From Rathayibacter sp. VKM Ac-2760 (GTDB taxonomy: Bacteria; Actinomycetota; Actinomycetes; Actinomycetales; Microbacteriaceae), in contig NZ_CP047173.1 of assembly GCF_009834185.1 (NCBI RefSeq), positions 3,162,001 to 3,226,000 of the forward strand: a stretch of 64,000 bases of DNA, written 5' to 3'. A model generated the notes under the pieces. The model ran no database searches and was not told where the DNA came from. It saw only the letters and a program-made list of their open reading frames with translations. The position numbers and the translations under genes are program-made. Within the stretch, counting starts at the first letter, position 1. Every line of letters starts with the position of its first letter. Below, piece after piece: positions 33,301 through 41,390 of the stretch.

Positions 33301-33673
33301 CCAGCTCGTCCGCAACCCGGCGCAGCAGCGTCGCGATCGTGTGCCCGTGCGTCTTGTCGGGGTAGCGGCCCCGCTTGAGGCCCGTGCCGATGCCGTCGAG
33401 CAGCTTGACGGTGTCCTCGACGATCACCGACATGTCGTCGGCCGACTTGCGGCTGAGCTTGACCATGCTGGGGGGAGCGTCGATGATCCGGGCCGAGAGG
33501 GCCTGCGCGCCGCGCTTGCCGTCGGCGATGCCGAACTCGAGGCGGGTGCCGGCCTTGACCGCGGTCCCGGAGGGCAGCGCGGAAGCGTGCAGGAAGACCT
33601 CCTGGCCGTCATCAGTGCTGATGAAGCCGAAGCCCTTCTCCTCGTCGTAGAACTTGACCTTGCCGGTAGGCAT
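33293..33673 (-). CDS. cold-shock domain protein with C-terminal extension
   Basis: A 126-residue protein. Residues 1-65 are a cold-shock domain with RNP1-like KGFGFIS and RNP2-like EVFLHASAL. Unlike classical Csp proteins of about 67 residues, it has an added helical region of about 60 residues (MSVIVEDTVKLLDGIG and TIATLLRRVADELDA). It probably binds single-stranded RNA or DNA. GGAGG lies upstream of the ATG. Pairing with DUF3027 is typical of actinobacteria. Confidence 0.85.
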   Translation of the reverse strand: MPTGKVKFYDEEKGFGFISTDDGQEVFLHASALPSGTAVKAGTRLEFGIADGKRGAQALSARIIDAPPSMVKLSRKSADDMSVIVEDTVKLLDGIGTGLKRGRYPDKTHGHTIATLLRRVADELDA

Positions 33674-33740
33674 GCAGAACCCCTCCTGGAAATGAAGCAG
33701 CCATCAGTTTAGAGGACGGCGCCCGCCCTATCCTTGATCC

Positions 33741-33989
33741 GTGAAGCCACAGCAGCCTGCGGGCATCGGACGCGCGGAGCGCACGCTCGCCTACATGTTC
33801 GTCGCGATCATCGTCGTGACGGTGCTCGCCTTCCTCGCCGTCCTGATCGCTCCGATGATGGGCGTGCGCGACTACAGCGGGGGCCTGTGGCAGTTCGTCC
33901 TCGCCCTGCCCCTCGTCGGGCTTCCCATCGCCTTCCTGATGATGATCGCGATGCTCATCGTCGGAGTCCGCCGCCGCCGCGCCTCCTAG
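33741..33989 (+). CDS. small two-helix membrane protein
   Basis: An 82-residue protein with two long hydrophobic helices (LAYMFVAIIVVTVLAFLAVL and PLVGLPIAFLMMIAMLIVGV) and a basic RRRR tail placing the C-terminus inside. The GTG start is preceded by TATCCT six bases upstream and no Shine-Dalgarno, so it is probably leaderless. No function is known. Confidence 0.7.
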   Translation: MKPQQPAGIGRAERTLAYMFVAIIVVTVLAFLAVLIAPMMGVRDYSGGLWQFVLALPLVGLPIAFLMMIAMLIVGVRRRRAS

Positions 33990-34079
33990 CGGACTCTCTC
34001 GGGCGGCACCGGGAGGGCACCGAGCCGTCGGCCACTCGACTCCCAGACTCCGTACAGGCTACGCGCAGATACTGTCCGC

Positions 34080-34769
34080 ATGGACGGACCCCGCATTCTC
34101 ATCGTCGACGACGAGCCCAACATCCGCGACCTGCTCACCACGAGCCTCCGCTTCGCCGGCTTCGCCGTGCGCGCGGTCGGCAACGGCGCCCAGGCGATCT
34201 CCGCGGTCCTCGAGGAGGAGCCGGACCTCATCATCCTCGACGTGATGCTGCCCGACATGAACGGGTTCGGCGTCACCAAGCGCCTGCGCTCCGCGGGCTA
34301 CACCTCGCCGATCCTCTTCCTCACGGCGAAGGACGACACCGAGGACAAGATCACCGGGCTCACGGTCGGCGGCGACGACTATGTCACCAAGCCGTTCAGC
34401 CTCGACGAGATCGTGGCGCGCATCAAGGCGATCCTCCGCCGCACGATGCACGCCGAGGAGGACGCGGTGATCCGCGCCGGCGAGCTGACCATGGACCAGG
34501 ACACCCACGAGGTCCTGGTCGGCGACGAGCCGGTCGAGCTCAGCCCGACCGAGTTCAAGCTGCTCCGCTACCTGATGCTCAACCCCAACCGGGTGCTCAG
34601 CAAGGCGCAGATCCTCGACCACGTCTGGGAGTACGACTTCAACGGCGATGCAGGCATCGTCGAGTCCTACATCTCCTACCTGCGACGTAAGCTCGATACG
34701 CATTCGGAGGAATCGCTCATCCAGACCAAGCGTGGATTCGGATACATGCTGAAGGTCGCGAAGGTCTGA
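34080..34769 (+). CDS. OmpR-family response regulator
   Basis: A 229-residue response regulator. The receiver domain (1-120) has the phosphoacceptor Asp in LIILDVMLPDMNG and Lys in YVTKPFS. The C-terminal winged helix (about 135-229) has the recognition region RVLSKAQILDHVWEYDF. It pairs with the histidine kinase gene 70 bases downstream. The target genes are unknown; the overall type resembles mycobacterial TcrX/PrrA regulators. GATACT six bases before the ATG and no Shine-Dalgarno suggest a leaderless message. Confidence 0.9.
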   Translation: MDGPRILIVDDEPNIRDLLTTSLRFAGFAVRAVGNGAQAISAVLEEEPDLIILDVMLPDMNGFGVTKRLRSAGYTSPILFLTAKDDTEDKITGLTVGGDDYVTKPFSLDEIVARIKAILRRTMHAEEDAVIRAGELTMDQDTHEVLVGDEPVELSPTEFKLLRYLMLNPNRVLSKAQILDHVWEYDFNGDAGIVESYISYLRRKLDTHSEESLIQTKRGFGYMLKVAKV

Positions 34770-34839
34770 CCTCCGCCGCCGCGGCGTCCGGCTCCCCGGG
34801 GAGCTGACGCCCGCACCACTTCGAGGGAGTTCCACCGCG

Positions 34840-36501
34840 ATGCACCAGGGTCTGGCCGAGCGGTGGAACTCCATCTCGTTGCGCACGAAGATCACCGCCG
34901 TCACCGTCCTGCTGCTGACGCTCGGACTGCTCGTCTCCGGCATCGGCACGATGACGCTCCTGAAGCCCCAACTCGTCACGCAGCTCGACGTGGACCTCCG
35001 GACGAAGGCCCAGCAGACGGCGAACCTCCTGGTCACGGAGGGCGAGGCCGGGATGGACGACTCCGACAAGCAGTACGTCGGAGCGCTCTACAACTCCGCG
35101 GGCCAGCAGCAGGACACGACGGCACTGGGCGCGAACGACCCGGTCTTCCCCGAGACGTTCTCGATCGAGGAGGCCCTTCGCCTGGGCGACAAGTCGGGCA
35201 CGATCTACAGCGCCAGCGGCAAGATCGAGTACCACTACGTCGCGACGACCTACTCGGACGGCAACGCGGTCACGACCCTGCTGCTCGCGACGACCACCCG
35301 CAACATCGACTACATCATGACGCTCTACCTGACGATCTTCCTCGGGTTCGGCGTCGCGATCGTCGTCATCGGGGCGATGCTGACGCGCCTGCTCGTCACC
35401 ACCACCTTCGCTCCCCTCCGGCAGGTCGAGCGGACCGCCGCCGCAATCGCCGACGGCGACTTCAGCCAGCGGCTCGACGGCACCACCCCGAACACCGAGG
35501 TCGGCCGTCTCAACCGCTCGCTCAACGCGATGCTCGTCCGCATCGACAGCGCGTTCCGCGATCGCGCGCGCACGATCGACCAGATGCGCCGCTTCGTCGG
35601 CGACGCGAGCCACGAGCTGCGCACCCCGCTCGTCTCCGTCCGCGGCTACGCCGAGCTCTACCGGATGGGCGCGCTGCAGACTCCGGAGGCCGTCGGCCAG
35701 GCGATGGAGCGCATCGAGAAGGAGGCGATCCGGATGGGCGGCCTCGTCGAGGACCTGCTCGAGCTCGCCCGCCTCGACGAGACCAAGCCCCTCGCGCTCA
35801 CCCCGGTCGATCTGATGCCGCTCGCCCGCGATGCCGCCATGGATGCGATGGCCTCCTGGCCCGACCGCGACTTCGGCGTCGAGACCCGCGACGACACCCC
35901 GGTCGAGACTCCCGCGCTCGAGATGGACGAGCTCTCCGGCGCCGCCACGCAGACCATGGAGGTCCCCACCGCCGCCGCCGGACTCACCGGTCCGATCGCC
36001 GCCGCCGGCGCCCGCCTGGCGCGCTTCCGCCGCAAGCCGCGTCGCGTCATGGCGGAGGACATCGCGGCCGGCACCGCTCCGGAGCCGGAGCAGGCGGGCG
36101 TCCCGGCGATGGTGATGGCGGAGGAGAACAAGATCCGGCAGGTGCTCACCAACCTGATCGGCAACGCCGTCCGCTACACCCCCGAGGACACCCCGATCGA
36201 GATCGGCGTCGCCGTCGACCGTGCTCGGCGCCTCGCGCTCCTCGAGGTCATCGACCACGGCGAGGGCATCCCGCCGCAGATCCGGGAGAAGATCTTCCAG
36301 CGCTTCTGGCGCGCCGACACCTCGCGCACCCGGGAGACCGGCGGCAGCGGCCTCGGGCTGGCGATCGTCTCCTCGATCGTCGCCGCGCACAAGGGCCACG
36401 TCGACGTGGTCGAGACCCCCGGCGGCGGCGCCACCTTCCGCGTCGCGCTGCCTCTCCTCACCGTCGGCCCGGACGGCGAATCCTCCCCAGCTTCGGTCTG
36501 A
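34840..36501 (+). CDS. sensor histidine kinase with inter-domain insertion
   Basis: A 553-residue membrane kinase. Two helices flank an extracytoplasmic sensor of about 110 residues. HAMP follows (FAPLRQVERTAAAIADGDFS), then HisKA with His258 in GDASHELRTPLVSVRGYAEL and HATPase_c (EENKIRQVLTNLIGNAVRYT, then GSGLGLAIVSSIV). Between HisKA and the ATPase N-box lies an unusual Ala/Pro-rich insertion of about 75 residues (about 350-425) containing a basic patch RFRRKPRRVMAED. It is the cognate kinase of the regulator at 34080. Confidence 0.9.
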   Translation: MHQGLAERWNSISLRTKITAVTVLLLTLGLLVSGIGTMTLLKPQLVTQLDVDLRTKAQQTANLLVTEGEAGMDDSDKQYVGALYNSAGQQQDTTALGANDPVFPETFSIEEALRLGDKSGTIYSASGKIEYHYVATTYSDGNAVTTLLLATTTRNIDYIMTLYLTIFLGFGVAIVVIGAMLTRLLVTTTFAPLRQVERTAAAIADGDFSQRLDGTTPNTEVGRLNRSLNAMLVRIDSAFRDRARTIDQMRRFVGDASHELRTPLVSVRGYAELYRMGALQTPEAVGQAMERIEKEAIRMGGLVEDLLELARLDETKPLALTPVDLMPLARDAAMDAMASWPDRDFGVETRDDTPVETPALEMDELSGAATQTMEVPTAAAGLTGPIAAAGARLARFRRKPRRVMAEDIAAGTAPEPEQAGVPAMVMAEENKIRQVLTNLIGNAVRYTPEDTPIEIGVAVDRARRLALLEVIDHGEGIPPQIREKIFQRFWRADTSRTRETGGSGLGLAIVSSIVAAHKGHVDVVETPGGGATFRVALPLLTVGPDGESSPASV

Positions 36502-36530
36502 TCCACCCCGCGGCACCTCCGCGGCACCGT

Positions 36531-36576
36531 AGGTTCTCTCGCACGCGCCGACCGGCGCGACGAAGCGAGAGGACCT
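36531..36576 (+). promoter_or_regulatory. hairpin overlapping the ribosome binding site of the WXG100 gene
   Basis: AGGTTCTCTCGC (36531-36542) pairs with GCGAGAGGACCT (36565-36576), eleven Watson-Crick pairs and one wobble, enclosing an inner GCGCC/GGCGC hairpin. The 3' arm contains the GAGAGGA Shine-Dalgarno just before the GTG at 36580. It may block translation when folded, or be the terminator of the kinase operon. Confidence 0.45.
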
Positions 36577-36579
36577 CCA

Positions 36580-36870
36580 GTGACCCACTACCAGACCGAC
36601 ATCGACGCGATCACCGCCGCCACCGGCTCCATCCACGGCTCCTCGGAGCGCATCCAGGCGGAGGTCGCCGGCCTCCTCGGCCAGCTGACGAGTCTCGAGG
36701 GCTCGTGGACCGGCCAGGCCGCGACCGCGTTCCAGGGGGTCGTCTCGCTCTGGCGGACGACGCAGTCGCAGGTGGAGGACGGCCTCGCGTCGATCGCGCT
36801 GGCCCTCGGCACCGCCGGCCAGCAGTACGCGGAGACGGAGGAGGCGAACGCGCGGCTCTTCGCGCACTGA
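36580..36870 (+). CDS. WXG100 family (ESAT-6-like) protein
   Basis: A 96-residue helical-hairpin protein. The turn motif is Trp-x-Gly in LEGSWTGQAA near residue 45, and Tyr-Ala-Glu-Thr-Glu near the end resembles the YxxxD/E export signal. Such proteins form dimers and are exported by type VII (ESX) systems. No EccC ATPase, EccB/D/E or mycosin gene and no WXG partner lies nearby, so it is an orphan substrate in this window. The GTG start follows GAGAGGA. Confidence 0.85.
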   Translation: MTHYQTDIDAITAATGSIHGSSERIQAEVAGLLGQLTSLEGSWTGQAATAFQGVVSLWRTTQSQVEDGLASIALALGTAGQQYAETEEANARLFAH

Positions 36871-36922
36871 CCGCGGCACGCCACCCGAGCGACAGCGCCT
36901 GCGCCGGGTGCCCGGAAACGCC

Positions 36923-36956
36923 GGAAGGCGGCTCCCCCGAGGGGGAACCGCCTTCC
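36923..36956. terminator. bidirectional terminator
   Basis: Two 16-base arms (36923-36938 and 36941-36956) pair with one mismatch between the convergent WXG100 and groEL genes. Confidence 0.75.
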
Positions 36957-36973
36957 GTGTGGTGCGGGTCGGA

Positions 36974-38596
36974 CTAGAAGTCCATGCCACCCGTGGGGTC
37001 TCCGCCTGCGGCGACGGGGTTCCGCTCGGGCTTGTCGGCGACGACGGCCTCCGTGGTGAGGAACAGACCGGCGATCGACGCGGCGTTCTGCAGCGCGGAG
37101 CGCGTGACCTTGACGGGGTCGATGATGCCGGCGGCGATCAGGTCGACGTACTCGCCGGTCGCGGCGTTGAGGCCCCAACCGGTCTGCAGCTCGCGGACCT
37201 TGGCGGCGACGACACCGGGCTCGAGGCCCGCGTTCAGCGCGATCTGCTTGAGCGGGGCGTCGATCGCGACGCGGACGATGTTCGCGCCGGTCGCCTCGTC
37301 TCCGACCAGCTCGAGCTTCTCGAAGGCGAGCTTGCCGGCCTGGATGAGGGCGACGCCACCACCGGCGACGATGCCCTCCTCGACGGCGGCCTTCGCGTTG
37401 CGGACGGCGTCCTCGATGCGGTGCTTGCGCTCCTTGAGCTCGACCTCGGTCGCGGCCCCGGCCTTGATGACCGCGACACCACCGGCGAGCTTCGCAAGGC
37501 GCTCCTGGAGCTTCTCGCGGTCGTAGTCGCTGTCGGTGTTCTCGATCTCGCCGCGGATCTGCGCGACGCGACCGGCGATGGCCTCGGCGTCGCCGGCACC
37601 CTCGACGATCGTGGTCTCGTCCTTGGTGATGACGACCTTGCGGGCCGAGCCGAGCAGGTCGAGGGTGACGTTCTCGAGCTTGAGGCCGACCTCCTCGGAG
37701 ATGACCTGGCCGCCGGTGAGGATCGCGATGTCCTGCAGCTGCGCCTTGCGACGGTCGCCGAAGCCGGGAGCCTTGACGGCGACCGACTTGAAGATGCCGC
37801 GGATCTTGTTGACGACCAGGGTCGCCAGCGCCTCGCCGTCGACGTCCTCGGCGATGATCAGCAGCTGCTTGCCCGCCTGGATCACCTTGTCGACGACGGG
37901 GAGGAGGTCCTTGATGTTCGAGACCTTGGAGTTGACGATCAGGATGTACGGGTCCTCGAACACGGCCTCCTGGCGGTCGGGGTCCGTGACGAAGTACTGC
38001 GACAGGTAGCCCTTGTCGAAGCGCATGCCCTCGGTCAGCTCGAGCTCGGTGCCGAAGGTGTTCGACTCCTCGACGGTGACGACGCCCTCCTTGCCGACCT
38101 TGTCGATCGCCTCGGCGATGATCGCGCCGATCTCGGGGTCCGCGGCGGAGATGGAGGCGGTGGCCGCGATCTCCTCCTTGGTCTCGATCGCCTTGGCGCC
38201 GGCGACGAGCTCGGCGGTGACGGCCTTGACGGCCTTCTCGATGCCCTTCTTCAGGCTGATCGGGTCGGCGCCGGCCGCGACGTTGCGCAGGCCCTCGCGG
38301 ACGAGCGCCTGGGCGAGGACGGTCGCGGTGGTGGTTCCGTCGCCGGCGACGTCGTCGGTCTTCTTGGCGACCTCCTTGACGAGCTCGGCGCCGATCTTCT
38401 CGTACGGCTCGTCGAGCTCGATCTCCTTGGCGATGGAGACGCCGTCGTTCGTGATGGTGGGAGCGCCCCACTTCTTCTCGAGCACGACGTTGCGGCCGCG
38501 CGGGCCGAGGGTCACCTTGACCGCATCGGCCAGAGTGTTGAGTCCACGCTCGAGGCCGCGGCGGGCTTCTTCGTCAAAAGCAATGATCTTGGCCAT
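36974..38596 (-). CDS. groEL: 60-kDa chaperonin GroEL
   Basis: A 540-residue GroEL that folds proteins in an ATP-driven double ring. Signature segments are VTLGPRGRNVVLEKKWGAPT and DVAGDGTTTATVLAQALV (ATP site), and the C-terminus ends in GGMDF. No groES is adjacent, and the C-terminus lacks a His-rich tail, so this is the stand-alone copy typical of actinobacteria (often called groEL2). The ATG at 38596 gives the canonical MAKIIAFDEEARR start. Two CIRCE operators lie 43-104 bases upstream, so heat-shock control by HrcA is expected. Confidence 0.96.
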   Translation of the reverse strand: MAKIIAFDEEARRGLERGLNTLADAVKVTLGPRGRNVVLEKKWGAPTITNDGVSIAKEIELDEPYEKIGAELVKEVAKKTDDVAGDGTTTATVLAQALVREGLRNVAAGADPISLKKGIEKAVKAVTAELVAGAKAIETKEEIAATASISAADPEIGAIIAEAIDKVGKEGVVTVEESNTFGTELELTEGMRFDKGYLSQYFVTDPDRQEAVFEDPYILIVNSKVSNIKDLLPVVDKVIQAGKQLLIIAEDVDGEALATLVVNKIRGIFKSVAVKAPGFGDRRKAQLQDIAILTGGQVISEEVGLKLENVTLDLLGSARKVVITKDETTIVEGAGDAEAIAGRVAQIRGEIENTDSDYDREKLQERLAKLAGGVAVIKAGAATEVELKERKHRIEDAVRNAKAAVEEGIVAGGGVALIQAGKLAFEKLELVGDEATGANIVRVAIDAPLKQIALNAGLEPGVVAAKVRELQTGWGLNAATGEYVDLIAAGIIDPVKVTRSALQNAASIAGLFLTTEAVVADKPERNPVAAGGDPTGGMDF

Positions 38597-38638
38597 GTGT
38601 GTTCTTCGTCCCTCCCGGACGTCAGGGGAATTCCGTCG

Positions 38639-38665
38639 TTGGCACTCGACTGGAGCGAGTGCCAA
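38639..38665 (-). promoter_or_regulatory. CIRCE operator 1 (HrcA site) upstream of groEL
   Basis: TTGGCACTC, nine bases, GAGTGCCAA: a perfect inverted repeat matching the CIRCE consensus TTAGCACTC-N9-GAGTGCTAA except for a compensated base pair. Confidence 0.9.
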
Positions 38666-38673
38666 CAGCGATT

Positions 38674-38700
38674 CTGGCACTCACCCGGGAGGAGTGCAAG
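38674..38700 (-). promoter_or_regulatory. CIRCE operator 2 upstream of groEL
   Basis: CTGGCACTC, nine bases, GAGTGCAAG keeps the GCACTC/GAGTGC core and the N9 spacing but has weaker outer pairs. It starts 35 bases from the start of the first operator, giving a tandem arrangement. Confidence 0.75.
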
Positions 38701-38777
38701 TGACGGAGGCGCCTGGCGCAACGCGAGGAGCCGCCGCCCGCACGAGGCGGACGACGGCTCCCGGAAGGGTGAGGGTC

Positions 38778-38981
38778 TCAGACGACGCGCACCGATTCGG
38801 CCTGCGGACCCTTCGATCCGGTGCCGACCTCGAACGCGACGTGCTGGCCCTCCTCGAGGACCTTGTATCCCGACATGTCGATGGCGGAGTAGTGGACGAA
38901 CACGTCCTGTCCGCCGCCGTCGACCGTGATGAAGCCGTAGCCCTTCTCAGAGTTGAACCACTTGACGGTTCCGTTCGCCAT
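38778..38981 (-). CDS. cspA: cold-shock protein (CspA family)
   Basis: A 67-residue classical cold-shock protein that binds single-stranded RNA and DNA. RNP1 is KGYGFITV and RNP2 is DVFVHYSAI. The length is exactly that of the family. The 208-base gap upstream (38982-39189) is long for this window and contains ATAATC and AT-rich stretches, so an extended 5' leader as in other csp genes is possible. Confidence 0.95.
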   Translation of the reverse strand: MANGTVKWFNSEKGYGFITVDGGGQDVFVHYSAIDMSGYKVLEEGQHVAFEVGTGSKGPQAESVRVV

Positions 38982-39189
38982 CTCTCACTCCCAAAGTGCT
39001 GTGCCTGCGACACGAGCGATGCGCAGGTGCCTGGTTGGGAAGCATAATCGAGCGTTTCAGCCCGGAAAGGGGCGGAAAGGCCCTGCGGGAAAGAGTTGCC
39101 CGGGATTCAACATGAATTAAACGTCCCGGAAACAGAACGGCCCGGAAGCACCGATTCCGCGGCCGTTCCGAGGCCTCCGCGGGCCGGCG

Positions 39190-39732
39190 CTACTGCGGTG
39201 CGTAGTCCGAGCCGAGCACGACGACGACCGCCCCGGTCTCGACGAAGTCCTGCGTGAGCGTCAGCGTTCCGACGCCGAGCGACTGCGCCACCCCGAGCGC
39301 GGCGCCCTCCAGCGCCGGGTCGGTGTAGTAGATCGCCGTGACCGTCTCCGCCTCCGTGTTCGCGTTCGCGACGGTCGGGACGCTCCAGCCCGCTGCGGCC
39401 AGCGCATCCCCCGCGCTCGCGGCGAGGCCGGCGGTCGCCGTTCCGTTCAGCACGGCGAGCGCGACGTCCGGATCGACCGTCGGCGCGACGGTCGGCGTCG
39501 CCGTCGTCTCGGCGATGCCGGTGGGAGCGGTGAAGACATCGTTGAACTGCACGCGGTTGTCGATGACGAGGAGGCCGATGAAGCCCAGCAGCACGATCAC
39601 TCCGGTGGCCAGCGCCGCCCAGGCGAGCGCGACGGCACGAGCGTGCGGCGCCGGCGGCCGACGGTGGGCGCCGACGCGGCCCTCGGTGGCCGGGATCTCG
39701 TCGAAGCGGTCCTTCGGGGCGGTGGTGGTCAT
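39190..39732 (-). CDS. LytR_C domain membrane protein
   Basis: A 180-residue protein. A cytoplasmic N-terminus of about 30 residues precedes one membrane helix (AWAALATGVIVLLGFIGLLV), a Thr/Pro-rich linker and an extracellular LytR C-terminal domain (about 90-180; VALAVLNGTATAGLAASAGD). The domain occurs at the end of LytR-CpsA-Psr cell-wall ligases but here stands alone, without the catalytic domain. It is followed upstream by a DUF3263 gene, an arrangement common in actinobacteria. The role is unknown. Confidence 0.85.
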   Translation of the reverse strand: MTTTAPKDRFDEIPATEGRVGAHRRPPAPHARAVALAWAALATGVIVLLGFIGLLVIDNRVQFNDVFTAPTGIAETTATPTVAPTVDPDVALAVLNGTATAGLAASAGDALAAAGWSVPTVANANTEAETVTAIYYTDPALEGAALGVAQSLGVGTLTLTQDFVETGAVVVVLGSDYAPQ

Positions 39733-39777
39733 CGTCGGTACGGCCGGCCTTCCGTTGGTGGGCCCGGGCAGCTCGGG

Positions 39778-40065
39778 CTACTCGGGGCGCCCGAGGCGGC
39801 GCGCGGCGCGGGCGCCGGCGCGCCCGTCGCGGATGCGCTGCAGCCGCGTGACGAGCATCGGGTCGTGCGCGAGGGCGGCCGGGGAGGCCAGAACCGCGCT
39901 GAGCACCTGATAGTAGCGGGCGACCGAGAGGCCGAACCGCTCGCGGATCGCGTCCTCCTTCTCCCCCGTGCGCGCGGTCCACTCGCGCTCGAAGTCGAGG
40001 ATGCGCCGGTCGCGATCGGACAGGGCAGCGCCCGAGGTCCGCCCGACGTCCGTGGTTCCGCTCAT
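39778..40065 (-). CDS. DUF3263 domain protein
   Basis: A 95-residue protein of the DUF3263 family. The conserved core is RRILDFEREWTARTGEKEDA, then RFGLSVARYYQVL and DPMLVTRLQRIRD, which looks like a small helix-turn-helix DNA-binding fold. It lies 45 bases before the LytR_C gene and probably shares a transcript. TACCCT six bases before the ATG suggests leaderless initiation. The function is not established. Confidence 0.85.
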   Translation of the reverse strand: MSGTTDVGRTSGAALSDRDRRILDFEREWTARTGEKEDAIRERFGLSVARYYQVLSAVLASPAALAHDPMLVTRLQRIRDGRAGARAARRLGRPE

Positions 40066-40239
40066 TGCTCCAGGGTAGGCAGGGCGGGCGCCGCGGGCGG
40101 GGAGGCGCTCCGACGCGGCGGATTCGAGAGTTCGCTCCACGCCGGGGGGATCGCGGAATGCGCCCGCGCGACGCAGGGTTGAGCACAGAAGAGGGGAGCG
40201 CCCTCCCCCGTACACTGACGAGGATTCCTAGGGAGACCC

Positions 40240-40647
40240 ATGTCGTCGTATTCCGTGAACAAGACCGACGCCGAGTGGCGCGAGGAGCTCGACCGCGAGC
40301 AGTACTCGGTGCTGCGCCAGGCCGCCACCGAGCGCCCGTGGACCGGCGAGCTGCTCGACGAGCACCGCGAGGGGCTCTACACCTGCGCCGCGTGTCACGC
40401 GGAGCTGTTCAAGAGCGGCACCAAGTTCGACTCCGGCTGCGGCTGGCCGAGCTTCTACGAGTCCATCCGCCCCGACGCGGTCCAGCTGATCGAGGACAGC
40501 ACCCTCGGCATGGTCCGCACCGAGGTCCGCTGCGCCAACTGCGGCTCGCACCTGGGCCACGTCTTCCCCGACGGCTTCGGCACGCCGACCGGAGACCGGT
40601 ACTGCATGAACTCGATCGCGATGAACTTCACGACCGAGGGCGAGTGA
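40240..40647 (+). CDS. msrB: peptide-methionine (R)-S-oxide reductase
   Basis: A 135-residue enzyme that reduces the R-form of methionine sulfoxide in damaged proteins. The zinc cysteines are in CAACHAE and CANCGSHLGH; the core FDSGCGWPSFY and catalytic Cys in GDRYCMNSIAMNF are intact. AGGGAG lies about seven bases before the ATG, and GTACACT is a possible -10 region further upstream. The nitroreductase-like gene follows with a GTGA overlap. Confidence 0.95.
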   Translation: MSSYSVNKTDAEWREELDREQYSVLRQAATERPWTGELLDEHREGLYTCAACHAELFKSGTKFDSGCGWPSFYESIRPDAVQLIEDSTLGMVRTEVRCANCGSHLGHVFPDGFGTPTGDRYCMNSIAMNFTTEGE

Positions 40648-41201
40648 CCGTGACCGCGACCCCCGTGCTCGAGGCCGTGCTGGCCCGGCGCTCCCGCTCG
40701 AAGGTGACCGCGGAGGCGCCGGGGCACGAGGAGATCGCGGCGTACGTCTCGGCCGCCTCGCGGCTCGCCGACCACAGCTCGCTGCGGCCGTGGCGGGTCA
40801 TCGAGATCCGCGGGGCGGCGCGCGACCGCATCGGCCGCAGCTTCGCGGCCGCGTCCGGAGAGAAGAAGGACGCGCGCAAGCACGTCGAGAAGACGCACCG
40901 CGCCTCCCTCCTCCTGGCGGTCGTCGTCAGCGTGAAGAAGTCGAAGGTGCCGGCCTGGGAGCAGGAGGCGGTCGCCTCGGGCGTCGCGCACCTGCTCAGC
41001 CTGCTGCTCGACGAGGCGGGCTGGGGCGTCTTCTGGCGCACCGGCTCCTACACCCGCGCCAAGGCGGTGCGGAAGGCGCACCGCCTGGAGAAGGGCGAGG
41101 AGCTCCTCGGCTGGCTCTACGTCGGTCGGCCCGACGGCAAGATCGGCGGACCGAAGCGGCCCACCCCGGCCGAGCGGCACCTGAGCATCCTCGAGCCGTG
41201 A
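40644..41201 (+). CDS. nitroreductase family protein
   Basis: A 185-residue FMN-binding nitroreductase-like oxidoreductase. The N-terminal RRSRSKVTAEAP motif and DHSSLRPWRVIEIRG are typical, and the central EQEAVASGVAHLLSLLLDEAG helix forms the dimer core. The substrate is unknown; it may be a small flavin enzyme of redox balance. The GTG at 40644 overlaps the msrB stop by four bases, indicating an operon for oxidative stress repair. Confidence 0.82.
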   Translation: MTVTATPVLEAVLARRSRSKVTAEAPGHEEIAAYVSAASRLADHSSLRPWRVIEIRGAARDRIGRSFAAASGEKKDARKHVEKTHRASLLLAVVVSVKKSKVPAWEQEAVASGVAHLLSLLLDEAGWGVFWRTGSYTRAKAVRKAHRLEKGEELLGWLYVGRPDGKIGGPKRPTPAERHLSILEP

Positions 41202-41274
41202 TCGCCCTGCGCGGGCCCGGGCCGAGGAGGCTCCGGAGCCCGCGATAGGGTGGCCCGGTGCGGCGACGCACCTC

Positions 41275-41347
41275 GCCGACGTGGCGCAATTGGTAGCGCA
41301 CCCGACTTGTAATCGGGCGGTTACGGGTTCAAGTCCCGTCGTCGGCT
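41275..41347 (+). tRNA. tRNA-Thr (anticodon TGT)
   Basis: A 73-base cloverleaf with acceptor GCCGACG/CGTCGGC, D-arm GCGCAATTGGTAGCGC, anticodon stem CCCGA/TCGGG around CTTGTAA (TGT) and T-arm ACGGG-TTCAAGT-CCCGT. No CCA is encoded. It is not disrupted by an element. Confidence 0.95.
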
Positions 41348-41390
41348 CGGACAGCCTCTGATCGGCCGGTCGGCCCGACCGGTGTCGGTG

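Noticed and set aside
36580..36870. Type VII secretion locus
   Set aside because: Only a single WXG100 gene is present; no EccC, EccB, EccD, EccE or mycosin gene occurs anywhere in the window.
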